DNA of 64,000 bases from JALYXV01 sp963791545 (lineage in GTDB: Bacteria; Actinomycetota; Acidimicrobiia; Acidimicrobiales; Palsa-688), in contig CAWBSR010000007.1 in NCBI GenBank assembly GCA_963791545.1, forward strand, positions 186,001 through 250,000. Direction: 5' to 3'. Position numbers and translations under genes: made by a program. The notes below the pieces were generated by a model, which saw only the letters and a program-made list of their open reading frames with translations, had not been told where the DNA came from and did no database searches. Positions 7,709 to 17,779 of this stretch are shown piece after piece; within the stretch, counting starts at the first letter, position 1; every line of letters starts with the position of its first letter.

Positions 7709-8938
7709 GTGGCCCGAGACGACGAGTTGTTCGCCATCATCGACCGGGAGCAGGAGCGGCAACGCACCACACTGCAGCTGATCGCCTCGGAGAACTTCGC
7801 CTCCCGCCAGGTCCGCGAGGCCACCGGTTCGGTCCTGACCAACAAGTACGCCGAGGGCTATCCCGGCAAGCGGTACTACGGCGGCAACCGCATCATCGAC
7901 GAGGCCGAAGATCTGGCCCGGCGACGGTGCTGCGAGCTGTTCGGGGCCGAGCACGCCAACGTCCAGCCTCACGCCGGGGCCAACGCCAACATGGCGGCCT
8001 ACCTGGCCCTGATCGAGCCCGGCGACACCGTACTCGGCATGCGGCTGGATCAGGGAGGTCACCTCACCCACGGGTCGCCGGTCAACGTGAGCGGCCAGCT
8101 GTACCACTTCATCGCCTACGGCGTGACGGCCAGCGACGAACGGATCGATCTGGAACAACTGGAGGCACTGGCCAAGGAGCACCGGCCCAAGCTGATCGTC
8201 GCCGGGGCGACCGCCTATCCCCGCCTCATCGATCCCGAACCCATCCGCGCCATCGCCGACGAGGTGGGAGCCCTATTCATGTTCGATGCCGCCCACGTGG
8301 CCGGTTTGATCGCGGGCGGCGTCCACCCGAACCCGGTGGGCTTCGCCGACGTGGTGACCTTCACCACCCACAAGACGCTGCGAGGACCGCGCGGTGGAGC
8401 CATCGTGTGCCGCCACGAACTGGCGAAAGCCATTGACAAGGCGGTGTTCCCGGGCCTCCAGGGAGGCCCCCTGGAGCATGTCATCGCGGCCAAGGCGGTG
8501 GCGTTCTGGGAGGCCCAGCAGCCGTCCTTCGCGGACTACGCGGCCCAAATTGTGGCCAATGCGGCAGCACTGGCGGAGGCCCTGACGGACGAGGGCTTCC
8601 GGATGGTGTCGGGCGGAACCGACAACCACCTGATGCTCGTCGATCTCAGGCCCTTCGACGCCGATCTGACCGGCAAGATTGCCCAGGAGGCGCTCGACCA
8701 GGCCGGGATCACCTGCAACAAGAACACCATTCCCAACGACCCCCGGTCGCCGTTTGTCACCAGCGGCCTGCGCCTGGGCACACCGGCCATGACGACCACC
8801 GGTATGGGCGAGGGGGAAATGGTCGAGATCGCCGCGCTCATCGGCCGGGTGCTGCGGGACCCCGACAGTGAGTCCGAACGGAGCGCGGTGCGTGAGGAGG
8901 TGGCCAACCTCTGCGCCAAATTCAGCCCCGATTTCTAG
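7709..8938 (+). CDS. glyA: Serine hydroxymethyltransferase
   Basis: PLP enzyme that interconverts serine and glycine and charges tetrahydrofolate with a one-carbon unit. The 409-residue frame from GTG 7709 begins with the usual helix (DDELFAIIDREQERQRTTLQLIASENF) and includes GYPGKRYYGG and the PLP-lysine motif VTFTTHKTLRGPRGG. The frame is open upstream to 7631, but that extension runs through a palindrome and is not conserved-looking. In Mycobacterium this chromosomal block lacks glyA between sua5 and rfe, so it is an addition here. Confidence 0.95.
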   Translation: MARDDELFAIIDREQERQRTTLQLIASENFASRQVREATGSVLTNKYAEGYPGKRYYGGNRIIDEAEDLARRRCCELFGAEHANVQPHAGANANMAAYLALIEPGDTVLGMRLDQGGHLTHGSPVNVSGQLYHFIAYGVTASDERIDLEQLEALAKEHRPKLIVAGATAYPRLIDPEPIRAIADEVGALFMFDAAHVAGLIAGGVHPNPVGFADVVTFTTHKTLRGPRGGAIVCRHELAKAIDKAVFPGLQGGPLEHVIAAKAVAFWEAQQPSFADYAAQIVANAAALAEALTDEGFRMVSGGTDNHLMLVDLRPFDADLTGKIAQEALDQAGITCNKNTIPNDPRSPFVTSGLRLGTPAMTTTGMGEGEMVEIAALIGRVLRDPDSESERSAVREEVANLCAKFSPDF

Positions 8939-8977
8939 TCTGCGGGTCGCGAGAAACGTTGCTTCCGCCCCTGACTG

Positions 8978-9017
8978 ACGGCCATGCCGGCAGCCGGGAT
9001 GGCTGCCGCCCGGCCGT
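8978..9017 (+). terminator. Strong hairpin downstream of glyA
   Basis: A two-step stem: ACGGCC/GGCCGT outside (8978-8983, 9012-9017) and CGGCAGCC/GGCTGCCG inside (8988-8995, 9001-9008) with a GGGAT loop. It begins 40 bases after the glyA stop. There is no T-tract, as is common for hairpin terminators in high-GC actinobacteria. Confidence 0.6.
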
Positions 9018-9086
9018 TGGCGGGACGTAGCTTGCCTGCGACGTCGCCCACCGCGGGGATCGGGCCAAGGAGCGGGTGGCGGGCCC

Positions 9087-10529
9087 GTGGCTGAATATCG
9101 CGGCTACCTGATCGTGCTGGGGGTAGCCGCGGGGGCGACGTTCGGCCTGACCTTCGTGGCCCGGCGGCTGGCGTTGCGGTTCTCGCTGCTGGTCATGCCG
9201 GACGAACGCCGGGTCCACACCCGGCCCACCGCGATCACCGGCGGCGCCGCCATGTTCGTCGCCTTCCTGGCAGCCATGGTGGTGGCGTCGCAGTTGAAGC
9301 AGTTCCGGCTGGTGTTCCGGGCCAATTCGGAGCCGCTCGGCGTGGTGCTGGCGGCGGCGGTGGTGGTGGCGATCGGCTTGGCCGACGACCTACGGGAGGT
9401 GAGCCCTCCCGGGAAGGTCTCGGGCCAGGTGCTGGCAGGCACCATTCTGTATTTCGCCGGGATCACCATGCTCTTCTTCCGCGTCCCCATCTTCGGCACC
9501 ACGATCGTGCTCTCGCCCGACACGGCCCCCTTGATGACGGTCATCTGGGTGGTCGGCATGTGCAATGCCGTCAACCTCATCGACGGCCTCGACGGGCTGG
9601 CGGCGGGAATCGTGGCGATCGCCTCGGGCACCTTCTTCGTGTACTCCCACCAACTGCTCAAAGCGGGGAGCATCGGGGCGGACAACTCCGGGCTGCTGAT
9701 CGCCATCGTGTGCCTCGGGCTGTGCCTCGGCTTCCTGCCCCACAACTTTCATCCCGCCCGGATCTTCATGGGCGACGCCGGGGCCATGTTGCTGGGATTG
9801 TTGATGGCCGCCTCGACGCTTTCGGTAGTGGGCCAAACGGACAACGCCTTCAGTGGCCGGACGTACTTCACGTTCGCGCCCATTTTCATCCCCTTCTTCA
9901 TCCTCGGGATTCCGATGCTGGACACCACATTCGCCATCATCAGGCGGGCGGGCCGGCGGGGTAACCCGACCAAACCCGACAAGGACCATTTGCACCACCG
10001 CCTGATGCGCCTCGGGCACGGCCAGCGGCGGTCGGTGATGATCCTCTGGGCGTGGACGGCGCTGCTGTCGGGGTTGGTGCTGTACCCGACCTTCTCCAAC
10101 AACAAGGGCAACGCCATCATCCCCTTCGGGGTCCTGACCCTCGGCGTCCTCCTGTACACGGTCTTCCAACCTTCTGGCCGCCGGACCGCGACCTATGCCA
10201 ACGGTGGCGGCCCCGAGGGCGGCTCCGAGTACAGCGGTGATCCGGTCGACGGCGAGGACACGGGTTGCGCCCCGGCCGCCGCGGACGGGGATGCTGACGC
10301 CACGCTGGAGGCGGCGGCGGCGGGACCGGCCCGGGCGGCCATCGGCCGTCTACGCCGCCGGCCCACCATCACCACCCGGGTCGTCGCCCCGCCTGGCCCC
10401 TCTGGTCCTGCGCCGCCAGGAGCACCTCCGGGCGCCCCCCAGGGCGGAAGTGGGCTGGTGGGCGCCACCAAACCACACGACCAGGGGGGGTCCCGATCTG
10501 GCCCTAATCGGCCCGCGGACTTGCCATAG
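9087..10529 (+). CDS. wecA: UDP-GlcNAc:undecaprenyl-phosphate GlcNAc-1-phosphate transferase (WecA/MraY superfamily)
   Basis: Integral membrane enzyme that loads a sugar-1-phosphate onto a polyprenyl phosphate carrier; in mycobacteria the equivalent gene (rfe/wecA) starts arabinogalactan linker synthesis. About ten membrane segments are visible. Superfamily motifs are present: ADDLREVSPPGKVSGQ, NAVNLIDGLDGLAAG, FMGDAGAMLLG and the cytoplasmic DKDHLHHRLMRLGHG loop, whose histidines mark the WecA group. Residues from about 370 to 480 form an Ala/Gly/Pro-rich tail with no predicted fold. GTG start at 9087. It lies directly before the ATP synthase genes, as in Mycobacterium. Confidence 0.9.
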   Translation: MAEYRGYLIVLGVAAGATFGLTFVARRLALRFSLLVMPDERRVHTRPTAITGGAAMFVAFLAAMVVASQLKQFRLVFRANSEPLGVVLAAAVVVAIGLADDLREVSPPGKVSGQVLAGTILYFAGITMLFFRVPIFGTTIVLSPDTAPLMTVIWVVGMCNAVNLIDGLDGLAAGIVAIASGTFFVYSHQLLKAGSIGADNSGLLIAIVCLGLCLGFLPHNFHPARIFMGDAGAMLLGLLMAASTLSVVGQTDNAFSGRTYFTFAPIFIPFFILGIPMLDTTFAIIRRAGRRGNPTKPDKDHLHHRLMRLGHGQRRSVMILWAWTALLSGLVLYPTFSNNKGNAIIPFGVLTLGVLLYTVFQPSGRRTATYANGGGPEGGSEYSGDPVDGEDTGCAPAAADGDADATLEAAAAGPARAAIGRLRRRPTITTRVVAPPGPSGPAPPGAPPGAPQGGSGLVGATKPHDQGGSRSGPNRPADLP

Positions 10530-10551
10530 CGGACCCCCGTTCCACTACATT
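10521..10551 (+). promoter_or_regulatory. Candidate promoter of the ATP synthase operon
   Basis: TTGCCA (10521-10526) and TACATT (10546-10551) are separated by 19 bases and lie about 50 bases before the first ATP synthase-linked gene. They overlap the end of wecA. The match to sigma-70-type consensus is good; the spacer is slightly long. Confidence 0.45.
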
Positions 10552-10599
10552 CGCCCTGTTCGGCTGAGGTCACTCCAGCCGGGCCCCATTTCACCCCAC

Positions 10600-10884
10600 A
10601 TGACTCCCGACGACACGCGCAACCTGCACCGATCTGAGGATGACGCGTGGTCGCGCGCCTTTGAGCTGGCCCTCACCCCGGTGGTCGCGGGCGGGGTCGG
10701 CTATCTCATCGATCGGCTCCTCGGGATCGTCCCCATCGTCACCATCGTCATGGTCGTGATGGCCGTCGCCACCACGTTCATCAAGATGTATTACGCCTAC
10801 GACGCCAAGATGAAGGAGCACGACGCCGAGTCTCCGTGGGGCCGGGCCAAGGCACACGCGGAGCGAGGCCCCAGCCAACCATGA
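10600..10884 (+). CDS. AtpZ-like small membrane protein of the ATP synthase operon
   Basis: A 94-residue protein with two membrane segments (VVAGGVGYLIDRLLGI and VTIVMVVMAVATTFI) separated by a short loop, then a charged tail. This matches the AtpZ/AtpI small proteins encoded ahead of F-type ATP synthases, which have been linked to assembly of the c ring or magnesium handling. ATG at 10600. Its stop overlaps the next start (ATGA). The exact family name is less certain than the link to the operon. Confidence 0.7.
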   Translation: MTPDDTRNLHRSEDDAWSRAFELALTPVVAGGVGYLIDRLLGIVPIVTIVMVVMAVATTFIKMYYAYDAKMKEHDAESPWGRAKAHAERGPSQP

Positions 10885-11366
10885 CCCAGCCGAGCCTTCT
10901 CACCACTCGCCTCGAGGGGCCGGCGGTCGAGCAGCAGGTAGCCAGGGACATGATCCGACGGGCCGTGCCCGTCGCCCCGGTACTGATGCTGATCGCAGGG
11001 CTCATCTGGGGCATCCCCGGCGCCGTGTCCTGCGGCTACGCCATCGTGATCGTGCTGGCCAACTTCGCCCTGTCGGCCGCCATTCTCACGGCCACCGCCC
11101 GCATCTCCCTCGCCGTCATGATGGCCGCCGTGATGGCGGGTTACCTGGTCCGCCTGGCCCTGGTCACCATCGCCGTGCTGGCGGTGATCCATCAGTCGTG
11201 GGTGGTCGTCCCTCCCCTCGCCTTCACCCTGATGATCACCCACCTCGGCCTGTTGTTCTGGGAGAGCCGCTACGTATCGGCCACCCTCGCCTACCCCGGC
11301 CTCAAGCCTCGCCCCGCCCGGCCTGCGCAAACCGGCCGCCCCGCCCATCCAGGAGATCCCTCGTGA
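10881..11366 (+). CDS. AtpI-like ATP synthase accessory membrane protein
   Basis: A 161-residue protein with four likely membrane helices (APVLMLIAGLIWGIPG, AIVIVLANFALSAAIL, ISLAVMMAAVMAGYLV and VVVPPLAFTLMITHLGLLF). Its topology and place between the AtpZ-like gene and atpB match subunit I (AtpI), a non-essential assembly factor for the c ring. ATG at 10881 overlaps the preceding stop by four bases. Sequence conservation in this family is low, so the name depends mostly on position and topology. Confidence 0.7.
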   Translation: MTQPSLLTTRLEGPAVEQQVARDMIRRAVPVAPVLMLIAGLIWGIPGAVSCGYAIVIVLANFALSAAILTATARISLAVMMAAVMAGYLVRLALVTIAVLAVIHQSWVVVPPLAFTLMITHLGLLFWESRYVSATLAYPGLKPRPARPAQTGRPAHPGDPS

Positions 11367-12127
11367 TGCTCGAAGCCGCCCTCAAGTTCCCGCCCATCGG
11401 CGAACTGGTCAAGTGGCCGTCGTTCGGCCCCGGGGGATTCAACAAGGTCGCCCTCATCTGCGTCCTGGCCACGGTCTTCACCTTGGGCCTGTTCTTCTGG
11501 GCGGGCAGCAACAAGTCGCTCGTTCCTAGCGGGGTCCAGAACCTGGTCGAATCGGTGGTCGAGTTCATCACCGACGGCGTGATCTTGCAGACCATGGGCC
11601 AGGAGGGGATGAAGTACCTCTGGTACCTGACATCGCTGTTCTTCTTCATCTTCTTCTGCAACATCTTCGAGATCATCCCGTTCTTCCAGTTCCCGGCCAG
11701 TGCCCGCATGGCTATCCCCCTGATGCTGGCGGTCATCACCTGGGTTATGTACATCGTGGTGGGGCTGAAGAAACACGGGCTCTCCTACATCAGCAAGAGC
11801 GTCAAGCCGCCCGGCGTGCCCTTTGCCTTGCTGTTCCTGATCATCCCCATCGAGCTTCTGTCGACGTTCATCGTGCGGCCCTTCTCGCTGGCCGTGCGGC
11901 TCTTCGCCAATATGCTGGCCGGCCACTTGCTGCTAGTGACCTTCGCGGTCCTGACGGGCGCCCTGCTCGGATCGAGCATCGCCTTCCTGAAGCCGGTCGC
12001 CATCCTGCCGCTGGCCATGGATATCGCCATCACGGGGTTCGAGGCCTTCGTGGCGATCCTGCAGGCCTTTATCTTCACCATCCTGACTGCCGTCTACCTC
12101 GGCAGCTCTATTCACATCGAACACTAG
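11366..12127 (+). CDS. atpB: ATP synthase F0 subunit a
   Basis: Membrane subunit that forms the two proton half-channels next to the c ring. The fourth helix carries the essential arginine in the motif VRLFANMLAGHLLLV. The fifth helix (AITGFEAFVAILQAFIFTIL) is also typical. The length is 253 residues. Two adjacent starts, GTG 11363 and ATG 11366, are both possible behind the AGGAG at 11351-11355; the spacing slightly favours GTG, the codon favours ATG. The start overlaps the preceding stop. Confidence 0.95.
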   Translation: MLEAALKFPPIGELVKWPSFGPGGFNKVALICVLATVFTLGLFFWAGSNKSLVPSGVQNLVESVVEFITDGVILQTMGQEGMKYLWYLTSLFFFIFFCNIFEIIPFFQFPASARMAIPLMLAVITWVMYIVVGLKKHGLSYISKSVKPPGVPFALLFLIIPIELLSTFIVRPFSLAVRLFANMLAGHLLLVTFAVLTGALLGSSIAFLKPVAILPLAMDIAITGFEAFVAILQAFIFTILTAVYLGSSIHIEH

Positions 12128-12136
12128 GAGGACAGC

Positions 12137-12415
12137 GTGATCGACGCCGTGCTGGCTGCTGCCGGCAACGTAACAATCAACGCCGGAGAGGTCCTGAAGG
12201 GCCTCGGCGCCGTTGGTGCCGGTATCGGCTATGGGGCTGCCGCGGTCGGCCCTGGCATCGGCATCGGCATCGTGGTGGGTAACGCCATCACCGCCATGGC
12301 CCGCCAACCGGAGTCGGCGGGCGTGGCCCGTACCACCATGTTCCTCGGCATCGCCTTCACCGAGGCGCTGGCTCTGATCGGCTTCGTCGTCTTCATTCTG
12401 CTCAAGTACACCTAA
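12137..12415 (+). CDS. atpE: ATP synthase F0 subunit c
   Basis: Two-helix proteolipid of 92 residues that forms the rotor ring. The first helix has the glycine-rich packing motif (GAGIGYGAAAVGPGIGIGI). The loop has the conserved ARQPE sequence. The second helix holds the proton-binding glutamate in FLGIAFTEALALIGFVV, with no feature of a sodium-binding site evident. GTG start at 12137 behind AGGAGGA, nine bases after atpB. Confidence 0.96.
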   Translation: MIDAVLAAAGNVTINAGEVLKGLGAVGAGIGYGAAAVGPGIGIGIVVGNAITAMARQPESAGVARTTMFLGIAFTEALALIGFVVFILLKYT

Positions 12416-12426
12416 GGGGACGGCAG

Positions 12427-13047
12427 ATGCTCGCCCTTGTCAATGGCCTCAGCGGCCTCAATCGCCTCGTCGTCGCGGTCCACTCGCTGGCTGCCCAGAC
12501 CGCCGACACGACTACGACCGCGGCACCGGCCCAGCAGGCGCCCAACCCCATCCTGCCGTCGAGCACCGAGATCCTCTGGGGAACGGTCGCCTTCGCGGTC
12601 CTCGTTGTCCTCATGTGGAAGTTCGCCTTCCCCTCGGTGCAGAAGGCGATGCAGGCCCGGACCGACAAGATCCGCAGCAACCTGGACGAGGCCGAACGGG
12701 TCCGCCAGGAGGCGTCGATGATCCTCGAGGAGTACCAGAAGCAGCTGGCTGACGCCCGCAGCGAGGCCAACCGGATCATCGAAGAGGCCCGCCAGGCAGC
12801 CGACCAACTGCGCCAGGACATGGTGCGGCGGGCCGACGAAGAGGTCGCCGAGCTGCGCCGGCGCAGCATCGAGGATCTCAAGGCAGCCCAGGAACGGGTA
12901 ATGGGCCAGCTGCAGCTCCAGGTCCGGGACCTCGCCATCGACCTGGCCGAGAAAGTGGTGGGCGCCAACCTCGACCGGACCCGCAACCTGGCCCTGGTCG
13001 ATCAGCTGATCGCGGAGTTGGAAGCCCGGCCCGCCGGAGGCGTCTGA
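12427..13047 (+). CDS. atpF: ATP synthase F0 subunit b
   Basis: Peripheral stalk subunit of 206 residues. A Thr/Ala-rich N-terminus of about 40 residues precedes one membrane helix (ILWGTVAFAVLVVLMWKFAF). A long charged coiled coil (RTDKIRSNLDEAERVRQEA and onward) then runs to the end and contacts the delta subunit. The N-terminal extension is longer than in E. coli but common in actinobacteria. ATG at 12427 with AGGGGACGG upstream. atpH follows after one base. Confidence 0.95.
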   Translation: MLALVNGLSGLNRLVVAVHSLAAQTADTTTTAAPAQQAPNPILPSSTEILWGTVAFAVLVVLMWKFAFPSVQKAMQARTDKIRSNLDEAERVRQEASMILEEYQKQLADARSEANRIIEEARQAADQLRQDMVRRADEEVAELRRRSIEDLKAAQERVMGQLQLQVRDLAIDLAEKVVGANLDRTRNLALVDQLIAELEARPAGGV

Positions 13048-13048
13048 C

Positions 13049-13573
13049 ATGGCCGACCTGAGCGACGCCTACGCCGAGGCTCTCTTCGAGATCGCCAAGG
13101 CTGAGGGAGGCCTCGAGCGGGTCGAAGACGAGCTGTTCCGCTTCGCCCGCACCCTGGAGGGCAACGACGACCTCCGCATGACGCTGACCGACTTCACCAT
13201 CCCTGTGGAGCGCCGTCAGCTGCTGGTCGAGGAGCTGCTGGGAGGCAAGGCGTCGCCGGTCACGGTGGCTCTGGTGTCGTTCGTGGTCGGCGTGGGTCGG
13301 GGTCGCAATCTGCCCGAGATCATCGACAAGTTGGTGGCCCGGGCAGCCGAGGAGCGTCAAGAGGCGGTGGCGGAGATCCGCACCGCCTTTCCCCTCGACG
13401 ACGAGCACCGGCACCGCTTGGTCGACGCCCTCAACCGGTCCACTGGCAAGCGGGTTTCTCTAAAAGAGGTGATCGACCCGTCGGTCCTCGGAGGGGTGGT
13501 GGTAGTCATCGGCGATACCGTCATCGATGCCAGCATCCGTCACCGGCTCGAGCAACTTCGTGAATCGCTGTAA
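13049..13573 (+). CDS. atpH: ATP synthase F1 subunit delta
   Basis: Stalk subunit of 174 residues joining the b subunit to the top of the F1 head. It starts with the family's typical helix (DLSDAYAEALFEIAKAEG) and ends with the conserved IDPSVLGGVVVVIGDTVIDASI segment. Unlike mycobacteria, where atpF and atpH are fused or extended into a long b-delta protein, delta is a separate, normal-length protein here. A tandem repeat begins four bases after its stop. Confidence 0.95.
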   Translation: MADLSDAYAEALFEIAKAEGGLERVEDELFRFARTLEGNDDLRMTLTDFTIPVERRQLLVEELLGGKASPVTVALVSFVVGVGRGRNLPEIIDKLVARAAEERQEAVAEIRTAFPLDDEHRHRLVDALNRSTGKRVSLKEVIDPSVLGGVVVVIGDTVIDASIRHRLEQLRESL

Positions 13574-13577
13574 GGCC

Positions 13578-13721
13578 ATGACATCAGAGACAGTCATGAC
13601 ATCGCAGACCGTCATGAGATCGCAGACAGTCATGAGATCGCAGACCGTCATGACATCGCAGACCGTCATGACATCGCAGACCGTCATGACATCGCAGACC
13701 GTCATGACATCGCAGACAGTG
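13578..13721 (+). repeat. Eight 18-bp tandem repeats between atpH and atpA
   Basis: Eight direct copies of ATGACATCGCAGACCGTC with only a few substitutions (ATGACATC to ATGAGATC, ACCGTC to ACAGTC). Each junction creates the 8-bp palindrome GTCATGAC or a near form. There are no unique spacers, so it is not a CRISPR array. It fills nearly all of the gap between two essential ATP synthase genes. Confidence 0.95.
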
Positions 13722-13760
13722 CAGGCGGTAACACCTGAGAAAGCGGGACACCCGGCATGA
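13578..13760 (+). CDS. Repeat-encoded small ORF coupled to atpA
   Basis: The 18-bp repeat keeps one frame open and reads (M-T/R-S-Q/E-T-V) eight times, followed by QAVTPEKAGHPA, for 60 residues. Every unit begins with ATG. The stop overlaps the atpA ATG (ATGA at 13757-13760), the same coupling used elsewhere in this operon. Only a weak TAAGG precedes the first ATG. Whether the peptide is made is unknown; it could pass ribosomes to atpA, which itself has no clear ribosome-binding sequence. It could also be a chance open frame in a repeat whose unit is a multiple of three. Confidence 0.35.
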   Translation: MTSETVMTSQTVMRSQTVMRSQTVMTSQTVMTSQTVMTSQTVMTSQTVQAVTPEKAGHPA

Positions 13761-15343
13761 CCGACCTCACCATCAACCCAGACGACATCTCCGCCGCCCT
13801 CCGCAAGGCCTTGGCAGGCTTCACCCCCGAGGTCGTGGCCCAGCAGGTGGGACGGATCATCGAGGTCGGCGACGGCATCGCCCGCGTCTCCGGCCTTCCC
13901 CAGGCCTCGGTCAACGAGCTGCTGGAATTCCACGGCGGGGTACTGGGACTGGCCCTCAACCTCGACGAGGACAACATCGGCGCCGTCATCCTGGGCGACG
14001 CCAGCCACATCGAGGAAGGCCAAACGGTCAGCGCCACCGGGCGCATCTTGTCCATCCCCGTCGGCGACGGGCTGCTGGGCCGGGTCGTCGACCCGCTGGG
14101 CCAGCCCCTCGACGGCAAGGGGCCCATCCCCCAGACGACCATCCGGCGCATCGAGATCCAGGCGCCCGGCATCGTCGACCGCCAGCCGGTCAAGGAACCG
14201 ATGCAGACCGGCATCAAGGTCATCGACGCCATGACGCCGATTGGCCGGGGCCAGCGGGAGCTGATCATCGGCGACCGCAAGACGGGCAAGACGTCGGTCG
14301 CAGTCGACACCATCATCAACCAGCGGGGCCTGGGCGTGAAGTGCATCTACGTCGGAGTGGGCCAGAAGGCCTCCACCATCGCCGAGGTGGTCCGGGTCCT
14401 CGAGGACAACGGCGCCCTCGACTACACCATCATCGTGGCCGCCCCGGCGTCGGAGCCCAGCCCCTTCAAGTACCTGGCGCCCTACTCCGGTTGCGCCATG
14501 GGCCAGCACTGGATGGAACAGGGCGACAGCGCCCTCATTGTCTACGACGACCTGTCCAAACAGGCCGAGGCGTACCGCCAGATGTCCCTCCTGCTGCGCC
14601 GGCCCCCGGGTCGCGAGGCGTATCCGGGCGATGTCTTCTACCTGCACAGCCGGCTGCTGGAGCGCTCCGCCAAGCTCTCCGACCCGCTCGGCGCGGGCAG
14701 CCTGACCGCCCTGCCCATCGTGGAAACCAAGGCAGGTGACATCTCGGCCTACATCCCGACCAACGTCATCTCCATCACCGACGGCCAGATCTTCCTCGAC
14801 CTCGACCTGTTCAACTCCGGTGTCCGCCCCGCCATGAATGTGGGCACGTCGGTTTCCCGCGTCGGTGGCGCCGCCCAGATCAAGGCCATGAAGGCGGTTG
14901 CCGGTGGCCTCAAGCTCGACCTGGCCAACTTCCGGGAGTTGGAGGCCTTCGCCAGCTTCGGTTCCGAGCTCGACAAGTCCTCCCAGGCCCTGATCGACCG
15001 GGGCCGGCGGCTGGTGGAGCTGCTCAAGCAGCCCAATGGCAAGCCACTGCCGGTCGAGGAGCAGGTCGTGTCCATCTTCGCGGGCGTGCGGGGCTTCCTC
15101 GACGACCTCGATGTCAGCGATGTCCGCAAGTTCGAAACCGGCCTCCTGGAGGACGTGCGCAGCCGCTACAGCTCGCTCTTGGCCGACATCCACAACGGCG
15201 GCGGCCTTCCCGAGGACGAGCTCAAAAAGGCGGTGTCCTCGTTCAAGGAGCGGTTCCTGGCCAACAAGTCGGGGGCCGAGGCCGACGCCAAGGCGGACGC
15301 GGCGGCGGCCGCAGCCGGCCGCGCCGACCAGCCTGAAGGCTGA
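13757..15343 (+). CDS. atpA: ATP synthase F1 subunit alpha
   Basis: Non-catalytic nucleotide-binding subunit of the F1 hexamer, 528 residues. Walker A is GDRKTGKTSVAVD, and the arginine-finger region is in QMSLLLRRPPGREAYPGDVF. The N-terminal beta-barrel (VQQVGRIIEVGDGIARVSGL-type sequence) is complete. The last 25 residues are an Ala/Asp-rich tail. ATG at 13757 overlaps the stop of a repeat ORF; no good ribosome-binding sequence lies upstream. Confidence 0.98.
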   Translation: MTDLTINPDDISAALRKALAGFTPEVVAQQVGRIIEVGDGIARVSGLPQASVNELLEFHGGVLGLALNLDEDNIGAVILGDASHIEEGQTVSATGRILSIPVGDGLLGRVVDPLGQPLDGKGPIPQTTIRRIEIQAPGIVDRQPVKEPMQTGIKVIDAMTPIGRGQRELIIGDRKTGKTSVAVDTIINQRGLGVKCIYVGVGQKASTIAEVVRVLEDNGALDYTIIVAAPASEPSPFKYLAPYSGCAMGQHWMEQGDSALIVYDDLSKQAEAYRQMSLLLRRPPGREAYPGDVFYLHSRLLERSAKLSDPLGAGSLTALPIVETKAGDISAYIPTNVISITDGQIFLDLDLFNSGVRPAMNVGTSVSRVGGAAQIKAMKAVAGGLKLDLANFRELEAFASFGSELDKSSQALIDRGRRLVELLKQPNGKPLPVEEQVVSIFAGVRGFLDDLDVSDVRKFETGLLEDVRSRYSSLLADIHNGGGLPEDELKKAVSSFKERFLANKSGAEADAKADAAAAAAGRADQPEG

Positions 15344-15346
15344 CGC

Positions 15347-16282
15347 ATGGCCGGTGGGGTAGAGCGGGCGCTGCGTCGCCGGATAAAGAGCATCCAGTCG
15401 ACCAAGAAGATCACCCGCGCCATGGAGCTGATCGCGGCCAGCCGCATCGTCAAGGCTCAGCAGCGGGTATTGGCGGCCCGGCCCTACATCGAGCAGTTGA
15501 CGGCGGTTATCGCCAACCTGTCGCGGGCCGGGGCGGGCCTGACCCACCCCCTCCTGGAAACCCGCGAGCCGGTGTCGACGGTGGGGTTCGTCACCATCAC
15601 CGCCGACCGCGGGCTCTGCGGCGGCTACAACGCCAACATGCAGCGGGCCACCGAGCGCGCCGTGGCCCGGGAGCAGGCAGCGGGCCGGGACTACCGGCTG
15701 GTCGCAGTGGGCCGCAAGGGCAACAACTTCTTCCGCTACCGCAAGTATCGCATCGACGCCTCCTTCGCCGGTTTCAGCGAGACGCCGACCTATGAGGACG
15801 CCCGGGCCATCGCGGCCGAGCTCATGAGCCGCTACGAATCGGGCGAGATCGACCAGGCCCGGTTGATCTACACCCGGTTCTTGTCCCTCGGTTCGCAGCG
15901 GGCGACGGAGCGCCAGTTGCTGCCCCTCGACCCGGCCGCCATCACCGAGGTGGTGCGCGACGACCCAGAAGCCAAGTCGGCCGACGCCTACGAGTTCGAG
16001 CCGTCACCTGACGAGATACTGGCCGAGCTCTTGCCCCGTTACGTGGAGGCCCGGGTGTTCGGGGCCCTGCTGGAGGCGGCAGCGTCGGAGCAGGTGGCCC
16101 GCCAGCGGGCCATGAAGGCGGCCACCGACAACGCCAACGAACTGATCAAGAACCTGGCCCGCATCGCCAACCGGGCCCGCCAGGACGCCATCACGACCGA
16201 GATCATGGAGATCGTCGGCGGCGCCGAGGGGATGGCGCAGGCCAGCGCCGCCAGTCACCGCGACGACAACACCGCCGAGTGA
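15347..16282 (+). CDS. atpG: ATP synthase F1 subunit gamma
   Basis: Central rotor shaft of 311 residues. The N-terminal coiled coil has the conserved RRIKSIQSTKKITRAMELIA sequence, and the C-terminal helix ends with ATDNANELIKNLARIANRAR and the EIMEIVGGAEGM motif. The middle domain carries TADRGLCGGYNANM. ATG at 15347, three bases after the atpA stop. Confidence 0.97.
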   Translation: MAGGVERALRRRIKSIQSTKKITRAMELIAASRIVKAQQRVLAARPYIEQLTAVIANLSRAGAGLTHPLLETREPVSTVGFVTITADRGLCGGYNANMQRATERAVAREQAAGRDYRLVAVGRKGNNFFRYRKYRIDASFAGFSETPTYEDARAIAAELMSRYESGEIDQARLIYTRFLSLGSQRATERQLLPLDPAAITEVVRDDPEAKSADAYEFEPSPDEILAELLPRYVEARVFGALLEAAASEQVARQRAMKAATDNANELIKNLARIANRARQDAITTEIMEIVGGAEGMAQASAASHRDDNTAE

Positions 16283-16331
16283 GCACGAGCACGCAGCACG
16301 ACGAGAGCACGACAGGAGCGGAGCCACCAAC

Positions 16332-17777
<1,446 letters not shown>

Positions 17778-17779
17778 GC

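Noticed and set aside
13578..13721. CRISPR array
   Set aside because: The 18-bp units are directly adjacent with no unique spacers, and no cas gene is near.
13460..15547. A minus-strand ORF of nearly 700 codons opposite atpA
   Set aside because: It mirrors atpA and the repeat; no domain is recognisable and the plus-strand gene is certain.
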